Shown one piece after another: positions 47,511-59,200 of a DNA stretch of 64,000 nucleotides. The translations under genes and the position numbers were made by a program. The notes below the pieces were generated by a model. It had not been told where the DNA came from. It ran no database searches and saw nothing but the letters and a program-made list of their open reading frames with translations. Position 1 is the first letter of the stretch, and every line of letters begins with the position of its first letter. The stretch is taken from the NCBI GenBank assembly GCA_963969395.1, contig OZ017803.1, positions 14,260,001 to 14,324,000 of the forward strand. The letters are read 5' to 3'. Origin of the DNA: Pseudoscleropodium purum. Its lineage: Eukaryota > Streptophyta > Bryopsida > Hypnales > Brachytheciaceae.

Positions 47511-49313
47511 GACCAACCCATCCTTACAAGGTGAACCCAGTAAGGACAAGGAGGACTAAATGTGTGCAACAAATACCTTTCAAGGAAAGAAACTGTAGAC
47601 ACAAAGAATGCAACTATTTTATCATGGAACAATTTTTGGCCAGCTACCTTGGTAATAGGGCCGCATCCTTCCAGGGTCAATAAGACAAGAACACAAACCC
47701 AAACGCAGTCAAAGCTCACTCGAGTGTCGGACGAATCTGATAATTTTTGGCTGCCTACCTCGGTGATAGGCCTCGTCCTCTTCTCCTTCCGTTGCAGAGT
47801 TCAAGACCATGTGGTCAGGTGTATGTGGGAGTACACATGAGCAACGTCAGCGGAGGCAGGCTTTACAGGCATCAAAGGCAAGGATAGCTGGCCTGCCTGA
47901 CACTTGCAAGGACACTTGCAAACACAATAAGCTCCTCCCCAGTCCCCCCCCCACTTGTTGAAGTTATCAGCCGAAAGGAAAAAGAATCATCTGAGCAAGC
48001 GTTCAATGCCGCACTCACTTTCTGCACACAATTTGAGTTCCTACGGCTCTAAGAGCTTGAATGATTGAGGCAAGGCTCCGACTCCCCCACATTCCGGGAA
48101 TAGCTCTGAACACAAATTGATCACTTCTCACTCATTCCATGCAACGGACAATTACTTTGCATCCAAGGAAAAAGGAAAAAAGGAAAAAAGGAAAAAAGCT
48201 GAACCAAAAATCGAGTGGAACTAGGCAGTACAATACAAACTATTTATTATAACGGCATTTTACCTGCAGAAAACTTTTCCAATACGTAACCGTCTCCTGA
48301 CGCCATTAATGTGAGAGGTTCACAACACCAGTAAGTAAATATCTGTTTTCAAGGAAAAAGAGAGACCAGATGAAATGAAAGGAGAGAGAGTCTTAACTAA
48401 CTTAAAGAATGCTTCGAAAAGGAAAAAGCTTTTAAGAGATATATATAAGTGGCACCTACATACCGTTCTTGAACAACCTCGAATTGGGTCTCATGTGCAG
48501 TGAGAGTATGATATCCTCGGAAGGAATGCAGGAGGACCGCTGGGTCCTCTATTTCAAGCCTTTCAAACAATCAATCATTGATAAAACTTGAATTCAAATA
48601 AGGAAAGCTTATATTCCTTCGTTTAAGGAAGTTGGCCAAGGGAAATGAAGGAATGCCTTCAAGAGCGTTGTTCAAGCAAACGCTTGCAACTAAACGTGGA
48701 GGCAATCCCAGTCTCGAACACCGGGTACTGATCCCTGATTGAAGGAGAACAGAGTGCTACCATGTCAAAACCGAAAACGCAAACAATTAGGAGTGTTAGG
48801 TACATCAAGACGAGTACCGCAAACAAGGCTAAATATACACTTGCATCAAGGAAAATACTCCAACAGTGAAAAAAAGAGATTTTTACCTTTTTTACTAACA
48901 TGGGACACACTCAGGTCACCAAGAGAGGTCGTCAAAGTGCCCAATGAGAGCCCATCAACATCTCGTGTAATTTTGAACTGGATCCTTGGGGTACAAGAGT
49001 TCCAGTTTCGGACATCAACATTGTGAGACAAATGAGATGGTCCCCAAAATAGCACGGCAGGTGTTCTCCTATAGGATAAATATAGGTACTAAGCTCTCTA
49101 CTAGGGTGTATAACAGATATTATGTACAGTATCCAATGCAGACAGGACCCCAAGCTGACTGCAAGCCGGCCTTCCAAAGGCCAAGCTGGTACCATAGGTG
49201 GTAGTCGTCTTCCTCACACACCCTATGGCTTCTCACAAGAAGGAGAAAACCAGTATGGACAGCAGTCCCAGACACGGAAAGCAGGGAAGAAGAATTAAGT
49301 ATAATTTTTTTCA
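47511..49313. other. 3' flank of the auxin-receptor gene
   Basis: No supported gene. ATAATTTTTGGC / GATAGGSC phrases near 47640 and 47745 are related direct repeats, and GGAAAAAA is repeated four times near 48168-48198. Bases close to 49314 are probably the 3' untranslated region. Confidence 0.4.
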
Positions 49314-52089
49314 CTACAATAAGCCTACAAAAGGCGGGGCATCCGTGCGGGGCCCTGCAAGGGTGCGGTAAACGTACAACTTCTCCACATGGTCGTCTGG
49401 GTGGTCAAAGAGTAAGCTCTCTTCACTGATGATTTCGACATTGAGAGACTGGTTCTTCTGTGCCAGGAACTGGCAGCCATCCAGGGTGACTTTGCAGGAG
49501 GACATCCACAACGCGCGCATGGACTCGTACTTTTCGATTCCCATCAAAAGGGCTTCATCCCCAAAAGGACAGTCCCTCACCTCCAACTTGCGCAGTTTGG
49601 GGCAGCCTTCCAGCACATACTGCATCCCCAAATCGGTATCGCCAGCAAATGCTATTGACAAAGTCTCTAACTTCTTCGCATATTGACCAATATACTCGAA
49701 AGTCTTATCAGTCAGAAGCCCGGAGAGTGACAGACGCCGGAGATCTTTACACTGCTTGCACACTTCACCAAAGCCATAATCCAAAGTTTCTTTCGTATCG
49801 CAGTCGACCTGGTACACCCTCATGATGCACAACCGAAAGTGGGTCATTTTGGGGCAGTTGCTGGCAAATCTCGCCATGGCTGCGTTAGTCATCTGCTTGC
49901 AGAAGTAGAGAATCTTCCGCATTTCGGGACATCCCTCGGAGATGGCGAGGAACCCCTTTTCAGTGACAAGGCCGTCATCCATGAGGGAATACACACGGAG
50001 CTCCCTCAAGTCCTTGCATGTTCGAGCTGCCCACATTAAACCCTCGTCACCCACATGGTCTTGAACCTGAAAAACCCAAAAGACATCTAGGAATTGTTAA
50101 AATGCTGACTCAGGACAGTTCACGATCATCTATCCATGATGGAGGTCAAAGTCATGACGGTAACTAGGGTTAGGTTTGCGTGACTGTCACAAAGCTTCTA
50201 GCAAACCAAATAGTAGCTACCAAAAGAATTGGAGACACGAACTCATCACCCAACGTGTGCGGATATATCACAGATGATTCTGCTTGAAGTGTTAAAGAGC
50301 AGGCTAGAGATGGGACTTAGGTTCTTCACGTGTATCGAATTTTCACATTGTAAGAAACCCTAAGTTGGAAGATCGTTTCGAATAGGAACCAACCAGGAAT
50401 AAGTTAGCAGGAATTGATGTCTCTACAATGAAGGGGAGCAACCAACCAGTAGGCGCTGCAGCTTTTTGCAATGAGAGATGAGAATGGAGAAATCTCTTTC
50501 TGAGAGGAAGATATTTGATAGGTCGAGGGTGAGAAGCTCCCGATAAATTGGAATCAACGTGTCATGGCAATGTGGGACGATATCCCAGAGTCCTGAAAGA
50601 GTTCGAATATTCTTGCACCCAACAATGGAGGCCAGAAGCTCATCCTGTGTTGAGGGATTTAGGCCATTGTGGTTGAAAACCCCGGTGCCAAGCTCCACGA
50701 GCTGTGGAGCTCGCACTAAAATCCTTCGCAACTGATCCGGAGACATCTCCTTGTTCAACTTCAACCTCTTCAGATTTCGACAGCGATCCACCAGTGCCTC
50801 CAGATGCTTAAACTCAACTTCACCCACTTTGCTTTTGATGGTCGCAAAGTTGAGACACTCTAACGAGGTTTGAGTTTCAGGAAACGCTTTCAACCACTCT
50901 AAATTCTGGATTTCCATGTCATTTTCTTGGAGGTCCAGCTCCGTGAGGTTCCTGTGCGCAGGAAAACACAAAATGCTTAGGTCTGCGAAATATCAAACTC
51001 TGAAACAAAACACACACTTATACATGGAACCCCTTCTCGCATGTGGAAACCTGAATTTTACAGAGGTGGAAAATGCTAACTTGGTGTTCTGTTGGGATTG
51101 GATACGTGACCAAAGAATTGTGTACAAGTAAATAAAATATACAATATTTGGGTTTGTTATATGACCCCCAAACCCAGAAAGATGAAGATTCCAGAACCTA
51201 CTCCTTCTAGTAAGCAGGAAAAATAGTAAACATCGAGGTCTCATTTCGCATTAAAAATTGCAAGAGTCTCCATGAGGAACAATATGTCTTCCCACTGGCA
51301 AGGATAATGAGAGGCTGTCTACTGTACTCAAATGGGGTACATCGAAGTTATGTACACATCTGATTAAACAACTTTCACAAGTCAAGTTGTGAACTCAAGC
51401 ATGTCCAAGCCCATTTGTGACTCAACCCTCCCTTATGAGACACACACACTCTGCACTTGCACAGTCCAAGTATATCCTCACAATCTGTCCCACTATGTAC
51501 ACATCTGATTGGACAGATTACAGGCCTTCAGTTGCGAACACAAGTAAGAGTGCATTTCAAAGAACACGAATTCCCCCAAAGTCGTATCATAAGAGATTGT
51601 GGCCTGTAAAACACCGAACAGCATGAAATTTCACCTGCAACTCCTTGAAATCGCCGTAAGCCCCTCGGTGCTGAACCCATCACAGCTCGTCATCCTTAAC
51701 GCCCTAAAATTGGGGAAGCAACTGGCGATCATCCTCAAGCTCTCATCCGACACCGTCATCCTTTTCAACCGCAGCTCCTCCAACCCCGAGTAGTGCTCCA
51801 CCAGAGCCTCCACCCAGGGCTGAAGAAAAGCGCCCCAATTGGGAGGCACCAGGCCGAAATCCGTGAACCGGGGTCGCCCTTTCATTTCCAGGGAGGTCAG
51901 TTTGGGGAACCGACGAAGGAGAATGGCAGGCGAGAGCGCGTAGCAGTTCCCGATGAAGACCTTGCGGCGGCTCCATCCTTCGGCTTTGAACCAAGCCTTG
52001 CAGACGAGAGAGACTGAGTTCCGGTCCTTATGAGCGTCCAGAAAGACCAAGACGTGCTCCAGAACCTCGTCGGGGAAGACGAAGGGCAT
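49314..52089 (-). CDS. AFB: TIR1/AFB auxin-receptor F-box protein
   Basis: Nuclear F-box subunit of SCF ubiquitin ligase that binds auxin together with Aux/IAA repressors. Three exons: 52089-51635, 50951-50447, 50066-49314; 1,713 nt, 570 residues, frame intact. The start is ATG 52089. The second donor is weak (CTG|GTTGGT) but keeps phase. The F-box (FPDEVLEHVLVFLDAHKDRN) opens the protein, then KVFIGNCYALSP and leucine-rich repeats. The auxin-contact strings FRLCI (Arg ~398) and RRLSLSGLL (Ser ~435) are kept. The TIR1 His78 site is Arg (KGRPRF, ~residue 74), and the C-terminus YRTLAGPRTDAPPFVGLL resembles AFB4/5. It is shorter than TIR1 (594) and lacks the long AFB5 N-terminus. The region matching the miR393 site (49505-49526) is poorly conserved. 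AFB4/5-like or AFB6-like are both possible. Confidence 0.93.
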
Positions 52090-52139
52090 CGCTAACGGCC
52101 GATGCAGAGGATCCAAACGCGGTTTATAATCAATTCTTG

Positions 52140-52760
52140 CACTAACTCTCTACTCGTGACATGGGGTTCATCACTCTTATGTTTTCAAGAGCGCTTGTCA
52201 ACTTTCACGCCCTACCATATGCGGATCCTATTGGGAAAATAAATCACTGTAGATGGAAATCAAGCTCCTGAAGTACCAAACGAAATTGAAGTCTCTATTC
52301 TCACAGTAACCACACCATTCTCATCACTTTTATCTTTTCAAGAGAGCTTGTCAAATTCCACTACCCCCTGCAGCTTCTATTGAGAAAATGAGTCACTACT
52401 GATGGAAACCGAGCTCCTGAAGTACCAAGCGCAATTGAAGTCTCTATTCTTACAATTATCACACCATTCGTGACATGAGGCTCATCACTCCTTCCTTTTC
52501 AAGAGCTCTTGACAACTTCCACGGCCTACCATCTGCAGCTCCGATTGGCAAAGTCAGTCACTGGGGATGGAAACCAAGCTCCTGAGGTACCATACGCAAT
52601 TGATACTCTGTTCTCACACGAACCACACTGCTGCTGAGATGGTGCTCATCACTATAACCTTTTCAATCAACTTCCACGACCTACCATCTGCAGTTTCTAT
52701 TGGGAAAATGCGTTCACGGTAGATGGAAACCAAGCTCCTAAAGTAAGAATTACAACAACG
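52140..52760. repeat. Four degenerate ~160-bp tandem repeats upstream of the AFB gene
   Basis: TCATCACT-, CTTTTCAAGAG-, CAACTTCCACGGCCTACC-, ATTGGGAAAAT- and GATGGAAACCAAGCTCCT-type phrases recur in order four times, with units starting near 52168, 52321, 52482 and 52646. They lie in the 5' leader or promoter, within 700 bp of the start codon. Confidence 0.88.
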
Positions 52761-53950
52761 CTCATAGAGACCAAGATCTCGTTTAAAGAGGACGGCGGCT
52801 CGAAACGGAAATGAACTCTCTCAAATCAATGACGTATAAAGGATGCATGAATCTCTAAAGCTTTAATCTCATTTTTTTTCAAGAAAGAAATATACACTTT
52901 CCCTTTTGAAAGCGTCACTTAGACCAGCCGAAACTCTGGCACCCCATTCACTCTCCTCAATGGCGATGGCAACAATGGCACAGGACCAGCCCTCACTCAA
53001 ACTCAGCTCTTTTTGGCTTCCTCTACGTGGTAAGCTTAGTTCTTCTCAAGAAACATAATTCTATGAAACATCGATTGCGAGGCTACACGTTTTTTCAGTG
53101 CCCACCTGTGAAATTCCAAGCAAAAGACGTGTGAAAGGGTGAAAGAGAGCATCGCAAGCATGAGCACTGATAACTACGGCACTCACATCACATGACTACA
53201 TCATCATTTCGAAAACATTTCAAGACAACACTTCCTATTCAGCTCACTCACCCCTACCCTAACCAAGTAGCAAAAACCAAACCCTCCAACATAGAACCAT
53301 AACCTCACCAAGCTCCGAGATACTAACTCACACACCTGCTTCAAATAATCAAACTGCGACAGAAACAGAGCTCCACACAATTGGCTACATGACAACCACG
53401 TACACCATCATCAACCAATCCTGACAACAATTTATCACAAACCAAACCGAAAATACACACACACACACACACACAACCCTCGTCTCATAGCCATTTGAAT
53501 TGCTCCCAACATCGGGATAGTCGTAGCAATGGAAAAGACAGAAATCGAATCTAAGATGCTCCAGATGATCTCACCTTCTCCGCCCAGCAAAAAACAGCGA
53601 CAACAATCACGTTGATCTCGTAGAGTGTTTCTCTCTTCCTGCCCAAATTCTCTACCTATTCTCGATTGAGATGATACCAGAAGTCGTCATTTCTTACAGT
53701 AAGAGAAGATGAGAGGATCTTTGGAGAGAAGAGGTGAAGTACTGAATGGTGCAATTGGGGTGGGTGGAGGGCGCAAAGCTCAAAGGGGAAAAAAGCATCA
53801 AAAAGATTCGCAACAACCGAGAGAAGGAGGCCTGTGGGTTCCCAAGAAGAGGGTTTAAAGATTTCTTTCGGAAAGAAGATGGGGGTGGAAAGACGCGGGT
53901 TGGGAGGCGCGGGCGTCGGAGACCGTTGGGGATTGAGCGGGGATAGGGGA
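52761..53950 (-). promoter_or_regulatory. Probable promoter and 5' leader of the AFB gene
   Basis: 53560-53950 is less AT-rich than its surroundings and C/T-rich on the minus strand, which would suit a transcription start region, but no core element could be pinned down. An AC microsatellite lies at 53455-53475. Confidence 0.35.
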
Positions 53951-55970
53951 GTGGAATTGGTACATGAGGATTACTTTTGCGTGTTTGGAATAAGGAGAAA
54001 TTATGTTATCTTGACGGGTGAAGAAATATTATTGTTATTATTTCAAGCTTGGAATTTGGAGATTTCAAGTTTATATTAGATATAAATAAGGTCTATGATA
54101 TATAGTTGGAAATGAAATATATTAGGATGTTTATTTAGATTTAGGAAGTGTAGGGCAATGGCAATTTTATTTTCTACCTATCACACAATTATTCTTGATG
54201 AAGCATTGTTTTTTTATTTCTTCTTTCAACAAAAACATATTTCAGACTAATTACAAGTAGATTCTTCATGCTAACTCCAACACCATTGGAATTGTTTTTA
54301 TTTTTTGGAATAAGATTTTCAACAAGTAGGTTCTTCTCATTAGTTTAAGGAAGTGAAAGAAGTAATCGGACTTCTGTACTTTGTGATGAATAGGCTTTTG
54401 ATTCATGTAGAATGTTTGGCAATTGCATTCTTTACATCAATTCAAGAAAATGACCGGAATTCTTTTCACTTCTTAGAGTAGTATTTTCAACAAGTAGGTT
54501 CTTCTCTCTAGCTCAAAGAAATGATTGGCCACTTATGTACTTTGAGATGATTGGACTTGTGAACTTTGTGTAAAACCTTTGATAATCACATTCTTTACAT
54601 CAACTCAAAAAAATGACTAGAGTTACTATAGAATTTTTGACGATTGCACTCATTCATGCTAGTCTAGATTAGATGTCTTTACCTTTCATTCTTTCAACAA
54701 ACATCACATTTCAATTATAAGTTGTTCTCAAAGGTTGTTAGACAACTATCACATGAATGCCAAACAATTCCAAGTTGATTTCTAAAAGACTAACATACTT
54801 CTAGTAAATTGTTAAAGCCAATCAAATTCAATTTTTCAAATTTCTTTTAGAATCTTGATTAAAAATTCTTCATTCCATTCAAAAACATGACTTGGTTCTT
54901 GGCTTTTGTGAACAAACAAGTGCATGATCACCATGTGCATGACTATTTTATAGCTCTTATATGATTCTCAAATGACTCTTGATATGGTGTATTTTTTTTG
55001 TTTACCATTTAGATTGAAATGTTATGATCATTTGAATTCATAAAAAATCACATCAAAATAGGGAGTATAGTAGAAGATTTTTATACTTCCAATTATTACT
55101 AGAATAATTTATAATTGGTTAGACTAATTTGTTTTGTTGCAAGATTGATTTGTACCTCTAGGTGGATCAAAATTTAAATCATTTTTTTTATCAAATACCT
55201 ATCACCAAGGTGGTGTCCTTATAGAATTAATCTTCTCTTTTTTGTAGGGTCTATGAATTTATTTGACCAATCATATGGTATTTAATGTGGTGGTTTTGCT
55301 TGTTTCAAGTAGGGGGATCACTTAACAAGTGAACTTTTGACTTTAGATACAACTTTCATACCAAAGATAAACTATATGAAAAAAAAAAGGCAAAAAAAGA
55401 CCCACTTTAAGTCATGTGCATATTTTAGCTTTCATACTACACAACATCCATGTACTAAAGTAAACAAAATGTGAAATTGACAACTTTAATGACTAATTGT
55501 AGGCTTCATAATTGCTTTGTGGCCTACACATTACCCCTACCTTTCATGGATATGACTGTCATTGTATATATATCATATACCCTTTGTTTTTAGTAATTTA
55601 TTGCTTAAAAGTAAAGAAGCTTTTTATAAAGGAATATTAATTTTGCAATATATGCCTCCTTTTGAAATAGAAGAAATTGTCAAATTGCTACAAAATCTTT
55701 AGAGAGTATTGTTCCATTTTGGGTATATAAATGAATTATCATCTACATTTGGTGAGTGTTTTCTATAGATCTATGGATATAATGAACTTCATTACTCTAG
55801 TGAAGACTATTTTCTATGCTATCAAAAAAAATGAAATGAGAACCCTTAATTTCTTGCTGCATTTTTGCACTTATTTTTTTATAACTAAGCATTATAGATG
55901 GGATACCTTTTGAGAATGTGGATCTGTCGCAGCTTAAAATTTTGATTTTCTTAGCATGCACCAAAATAGG
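53951..55970. other. AT-rich gene-free region
   Basis: No recognisable gene. The phrase CAACAAGTAGGTTCTTCTC occurs twice (near 54312 and 54489), with related phrases between, so part is an old local duplication. Confidence 0.5.
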
Positions 55971-56178
55971 AACGGAAACTAGCCATTAGGGAACCGGATC
56001 CGATTAGGTGAAGAAGGAAAACTCAAAACTAGCACAAAACATGAAGTAGTGGGCCTCTTAGATCTAATCCGATCAGGAGTAACTATCGACGGAAACGGAA
56101 TGCAACACGGATTAGGTTTAGGACCGGATTATGGGTGAACCGGATTCAAGACGACCAAACCGGAAAGGGTCCAGAGAC

Positions 56179-56185
56179 TATATAA
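56179..56185 (+). promoter_or_regulatory. TATA box
   Basis: TATATAA about 170 bases before the ATG at 56352, followed by a plausible start region. It supports transcription of the CCGGA-rich unit's ORF. Confidence 0.6.
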
Positions 56186-56351
56186 GGAGGAGCCTTCGCA
56201 GTTGCACCCCTTTTTAGAAACTCGACCTTGAGCGCGCGTTGTAGAGATTTTGCGTTTGTGTGCTGCAGGCTTTGATTCCGGTTGAGATCGGAGAGAGAAC
56301 GTGAGGAACGAGACGTGTGGCTAGGAGAGAGTGAGGTAGATTGGAGTGGGA

Positions 56352-58013
56352 ATGCCGCCGCTACGTAGGGCGAGACCAGCGAGTCCCTCTGGAGGCGAGG
56401 TGAAGCTCCGGAAAGTCATTCCGGTTATTCCCTCCACAGAGCCGGAAAAGTCTCAACTCATGGAGGACCTCACCTCTATGGGTTGCCTAGGGTTTGCAGA
56501 GAAACCCTGGGGTTTTAGGGAGGAGAGAATGGTCAAGGAACTCCTCGGCAAACTGTCCAACCAGTTTGATAACACCGTGAGAGGATCCCTTAGCCGCTGG
56601 AACGAGGAACTGTGGAGAGGTGTTTATCGTTTCCGGGCAGGAGGGTTAGGAATGGCAAACTGGAAGGATGAGTTCGTCCGGGGCAGATTCCAGGGGGCCG
56701 TCAATCCGAAGGACAGGTACGCGGTCGAGGATTGCGTGGATGACCGACACCGTCGACTTCTGCAGTTCTTGGTTCCGGTCCTTCACCCGGAAAAGCCGAC
56801 AAGGGTGACGATCACCCTTGGCAACACCATTTTCGGTGCCCTAAGTGGTAACCGGAAAGTGGACTGGGCACGGATCATTTCCGATCTCGTGGCCCAGCTC
56901 ATTAGTAGAGTTGGGAAGAAGAGGGCCAGTCCAATGTGCCCTTACCTCTTCCACCTCTATCGGGAACACCAACTCCTCACCGACGCGGAGGAGAAGGTGT
57001 GGAGGACTCAAGAAGTCCTCCTGAAGTATGGGGAGTCGGAAACGGATGACGAGGCCGAGTCCGATTCCGGGTCAGACCGGGAGTCAAGCGAGGAAGAGGA
57101 GGAGCCGCTGATGCCGCCCATCAAGCGACAGAAGATGACGCCTCCCCACAAGCGCGGGACACCTCCCGGTCACGACAAACCGGCCCCTGAAGAAAGACCG
57201 GAAGTCGAGAAGACCGCTTCCGGGGAAGACACGGAATTGCAAGATCCGTTCAACGGCCTCATCAACCTCCTCTGCAACATTAGGGCGGATTGGGAGGTCA
57301 AGCACAGAATGCTTTCGGCGATCGGGAAGTTGGTAGATGCGCCACCGGACAGTAAGTTGGCGGAATAGGTGGCGGAGTGCATCACCAATCCGGAAGAAAC
57401 CCGGAAACAGGAAGCGGAGATCCGCCAGCTGCAGGAAGAAGTGGACATCCTGAAGGCAACCCTCTTTGCCTATCAGGAAGACGTGACGGCCACCCGGGAG
57501 ATGGCGGAGGAGACTCGGAAGATAGCCGAGCAAATCAAGGCCACCCTGGGAGCGACCGGAACGGCCGCCACCAAAGCGAAGCTCTTCGACGAGAAGATGC
57601 ACGAGGAGAAGAAACTATCCGGTTCCCGGATGGTCCGGATTCTCACCGACTTTGCTGAGCAGGTGGAGACGGCAATGATGGAGGGACGGAAGGCTGCGGA
57701 CCGGATTGAGAAAAGCAGCCGGAAGCTGACTGGAGCAACGTGCTCCAAGGGGATACACCTCTCGGACCTCTTGCTACCGGATTCCTTTCCGGATGCGACC
57801 GTTCCGAAGGGTGGGAAGGATTGGACTCCCGAGTCCAAGAAGTCAGCACGGATTGAGAATCCGGGCACGAGACCGGATATTACAATCGACCTGGAGTCTT
57901 CACCCGAATCTAACCCTGGGGAGGGGAAACGGAACCGGAACTTGAGTGAAGTCTTCGAGCAGCTGGATCCGCAAAACAGAAGCCCGACAGTAGAATCTAG
58001 GGTTGTAGAGTAG
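56352..58013 (+). pseudogene. Long ORF of the CCGGA-rich unit, gag-like or plant-transposon protein, with in-frame TAG
   Basis: 553 codons in one frame with a single TAG at 57366-57368. The first part (338 residues) is basic to mixed and holds ERMVKELLGKLSNQF, TITLGNTIFGALSGNRKVDW and CPYLFHLYREHQLL. That layout resembles the 'putative plant transposon protein' domain, although I cannot confirm it. It ends in a very acidic Ser/Glu stretch and basic Pro-rich linker. After the TAG comes a long coiled coil (about 57380-57740) and a charged tail ending at 58013. No zinc knuckle, protease, reverse transcriptase or integrase was seen. The amber codon lies exactly between the globular and coiled-coil halves. 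The simplest view is a decayed codon; programmed readthrough is possible but unsupported. Confidence 0.5.
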
Positions 58014-59200
58014 ATAGGATTTTGATTTGAGTTAGGAGTAGGAGCGGATCCGGATCAGGATCCGGCTCAACAGTATTAGGTTAGACCGGAAGTTAGATTA
58101 GGGTGGCGGCGGACCCCCACGGGTTTTCCGCTCCGCTTTGTACTTTTAGGGTTTTTACATTTGGTATATAAATCGGTTCCTGCAATGGGAACTGGGAGTC
58201 TTCATTTTGCAAATCTCTTGTGCCTTCCCCTTCTCCTCATTGTGTGTCTCTCTCCAGCGCGACAGGATTGTATGATGTGGAGTTAGGATAGTGTGAACCG
58301 GTTTGCGAGTGATTTCTCCCCTTGGTATTTCTTTTCCAATCCTAGGTGCATGTGAGTAGGTATCTAAGAGTTGGGAGTGAACTTAGTTCCTCAGCACGTC
58401 TAGAGTTTGAGATTCCGGGTGAGAAAGCCGTTGTTAGGCTAGGCGGGTAGGAAGGGATTCCTTAGCTGCGCTAGAACTCTCGGGTGGGAAATCCGGTCGA
58501 GTGTCCGATCTCCTGTGAGGTCTTACCGCCTTAGTTGGCAAACGGAAGAGCTTTAGTCGATGTTGGAACGGACGGGTACACTTGTTACCACCTATCTTCG
58601 CACGGATCGGAAGTAGCATCAAGGTCGTTGTAGTGTGAGAGGGTCGAGTGTGGGGTCTTTGTGTGACCTACAACACGGATTGCTATCTGGACCAAACCGG
58701 ATCCAGATTAGCTTAGGAGTTTAGGAAGTAGGACAGTGGGTCTTCAGCCACTATAAGTCATGGAAGGAGTGGTGGGCCTACCACTCTCAAAATTAAGCGG
58801 CGACCCCTCTGATGGTGAAACAGAGGCAAAACCAAACCAGATAGGATTACGGATACATGATGACCATCCGGACCGGATTGGTCAGGACGGATTTCCAAGA
58901 TCGGAAGTTATAGAGATTCTGGAATTTGGATATTTGCACAGACCGGATAGTTAGTAGGATTGGAAGAAGGACTAATCCGGTCTATAGTTATCCAGTGTGG
59001 TGGTATTTCTGGTTCTAAATCTAGGACCGGAAAGTAAGATTAGGATACTGACTGAGCTTAACTGCTTAATAGAGCTAGATATTTCATAGGATCTCGTGGG
59101 TTCGATCTTTAGAGTCACTTAGTTATACTCTAGAGTGATTTTTGTGAGTATAATGGGGAATTTACCTGCCCTGTGCTGGCGACAGGATCACTCAATTGTC

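Larger units (their letters stand above)
55975..59200 (+). mobile_element. CCGGA-rich transposon-like unit
   Basis: This block is much richer in G+C than both flanks and packed with CCGGA/TCCGG words in coding and non-coding parts alike. It holds one promoter-like TATA box (56179-56185), one long ORF (56352-58013) and a second TATA-like box (58165-58173). I found neither long terminal repeats nor inverted ends, so the borders are only where the composition changes. GCGACAGGAT occurs twice (near 58259 and 59184). The class is unknown. Confidence 0.55.
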
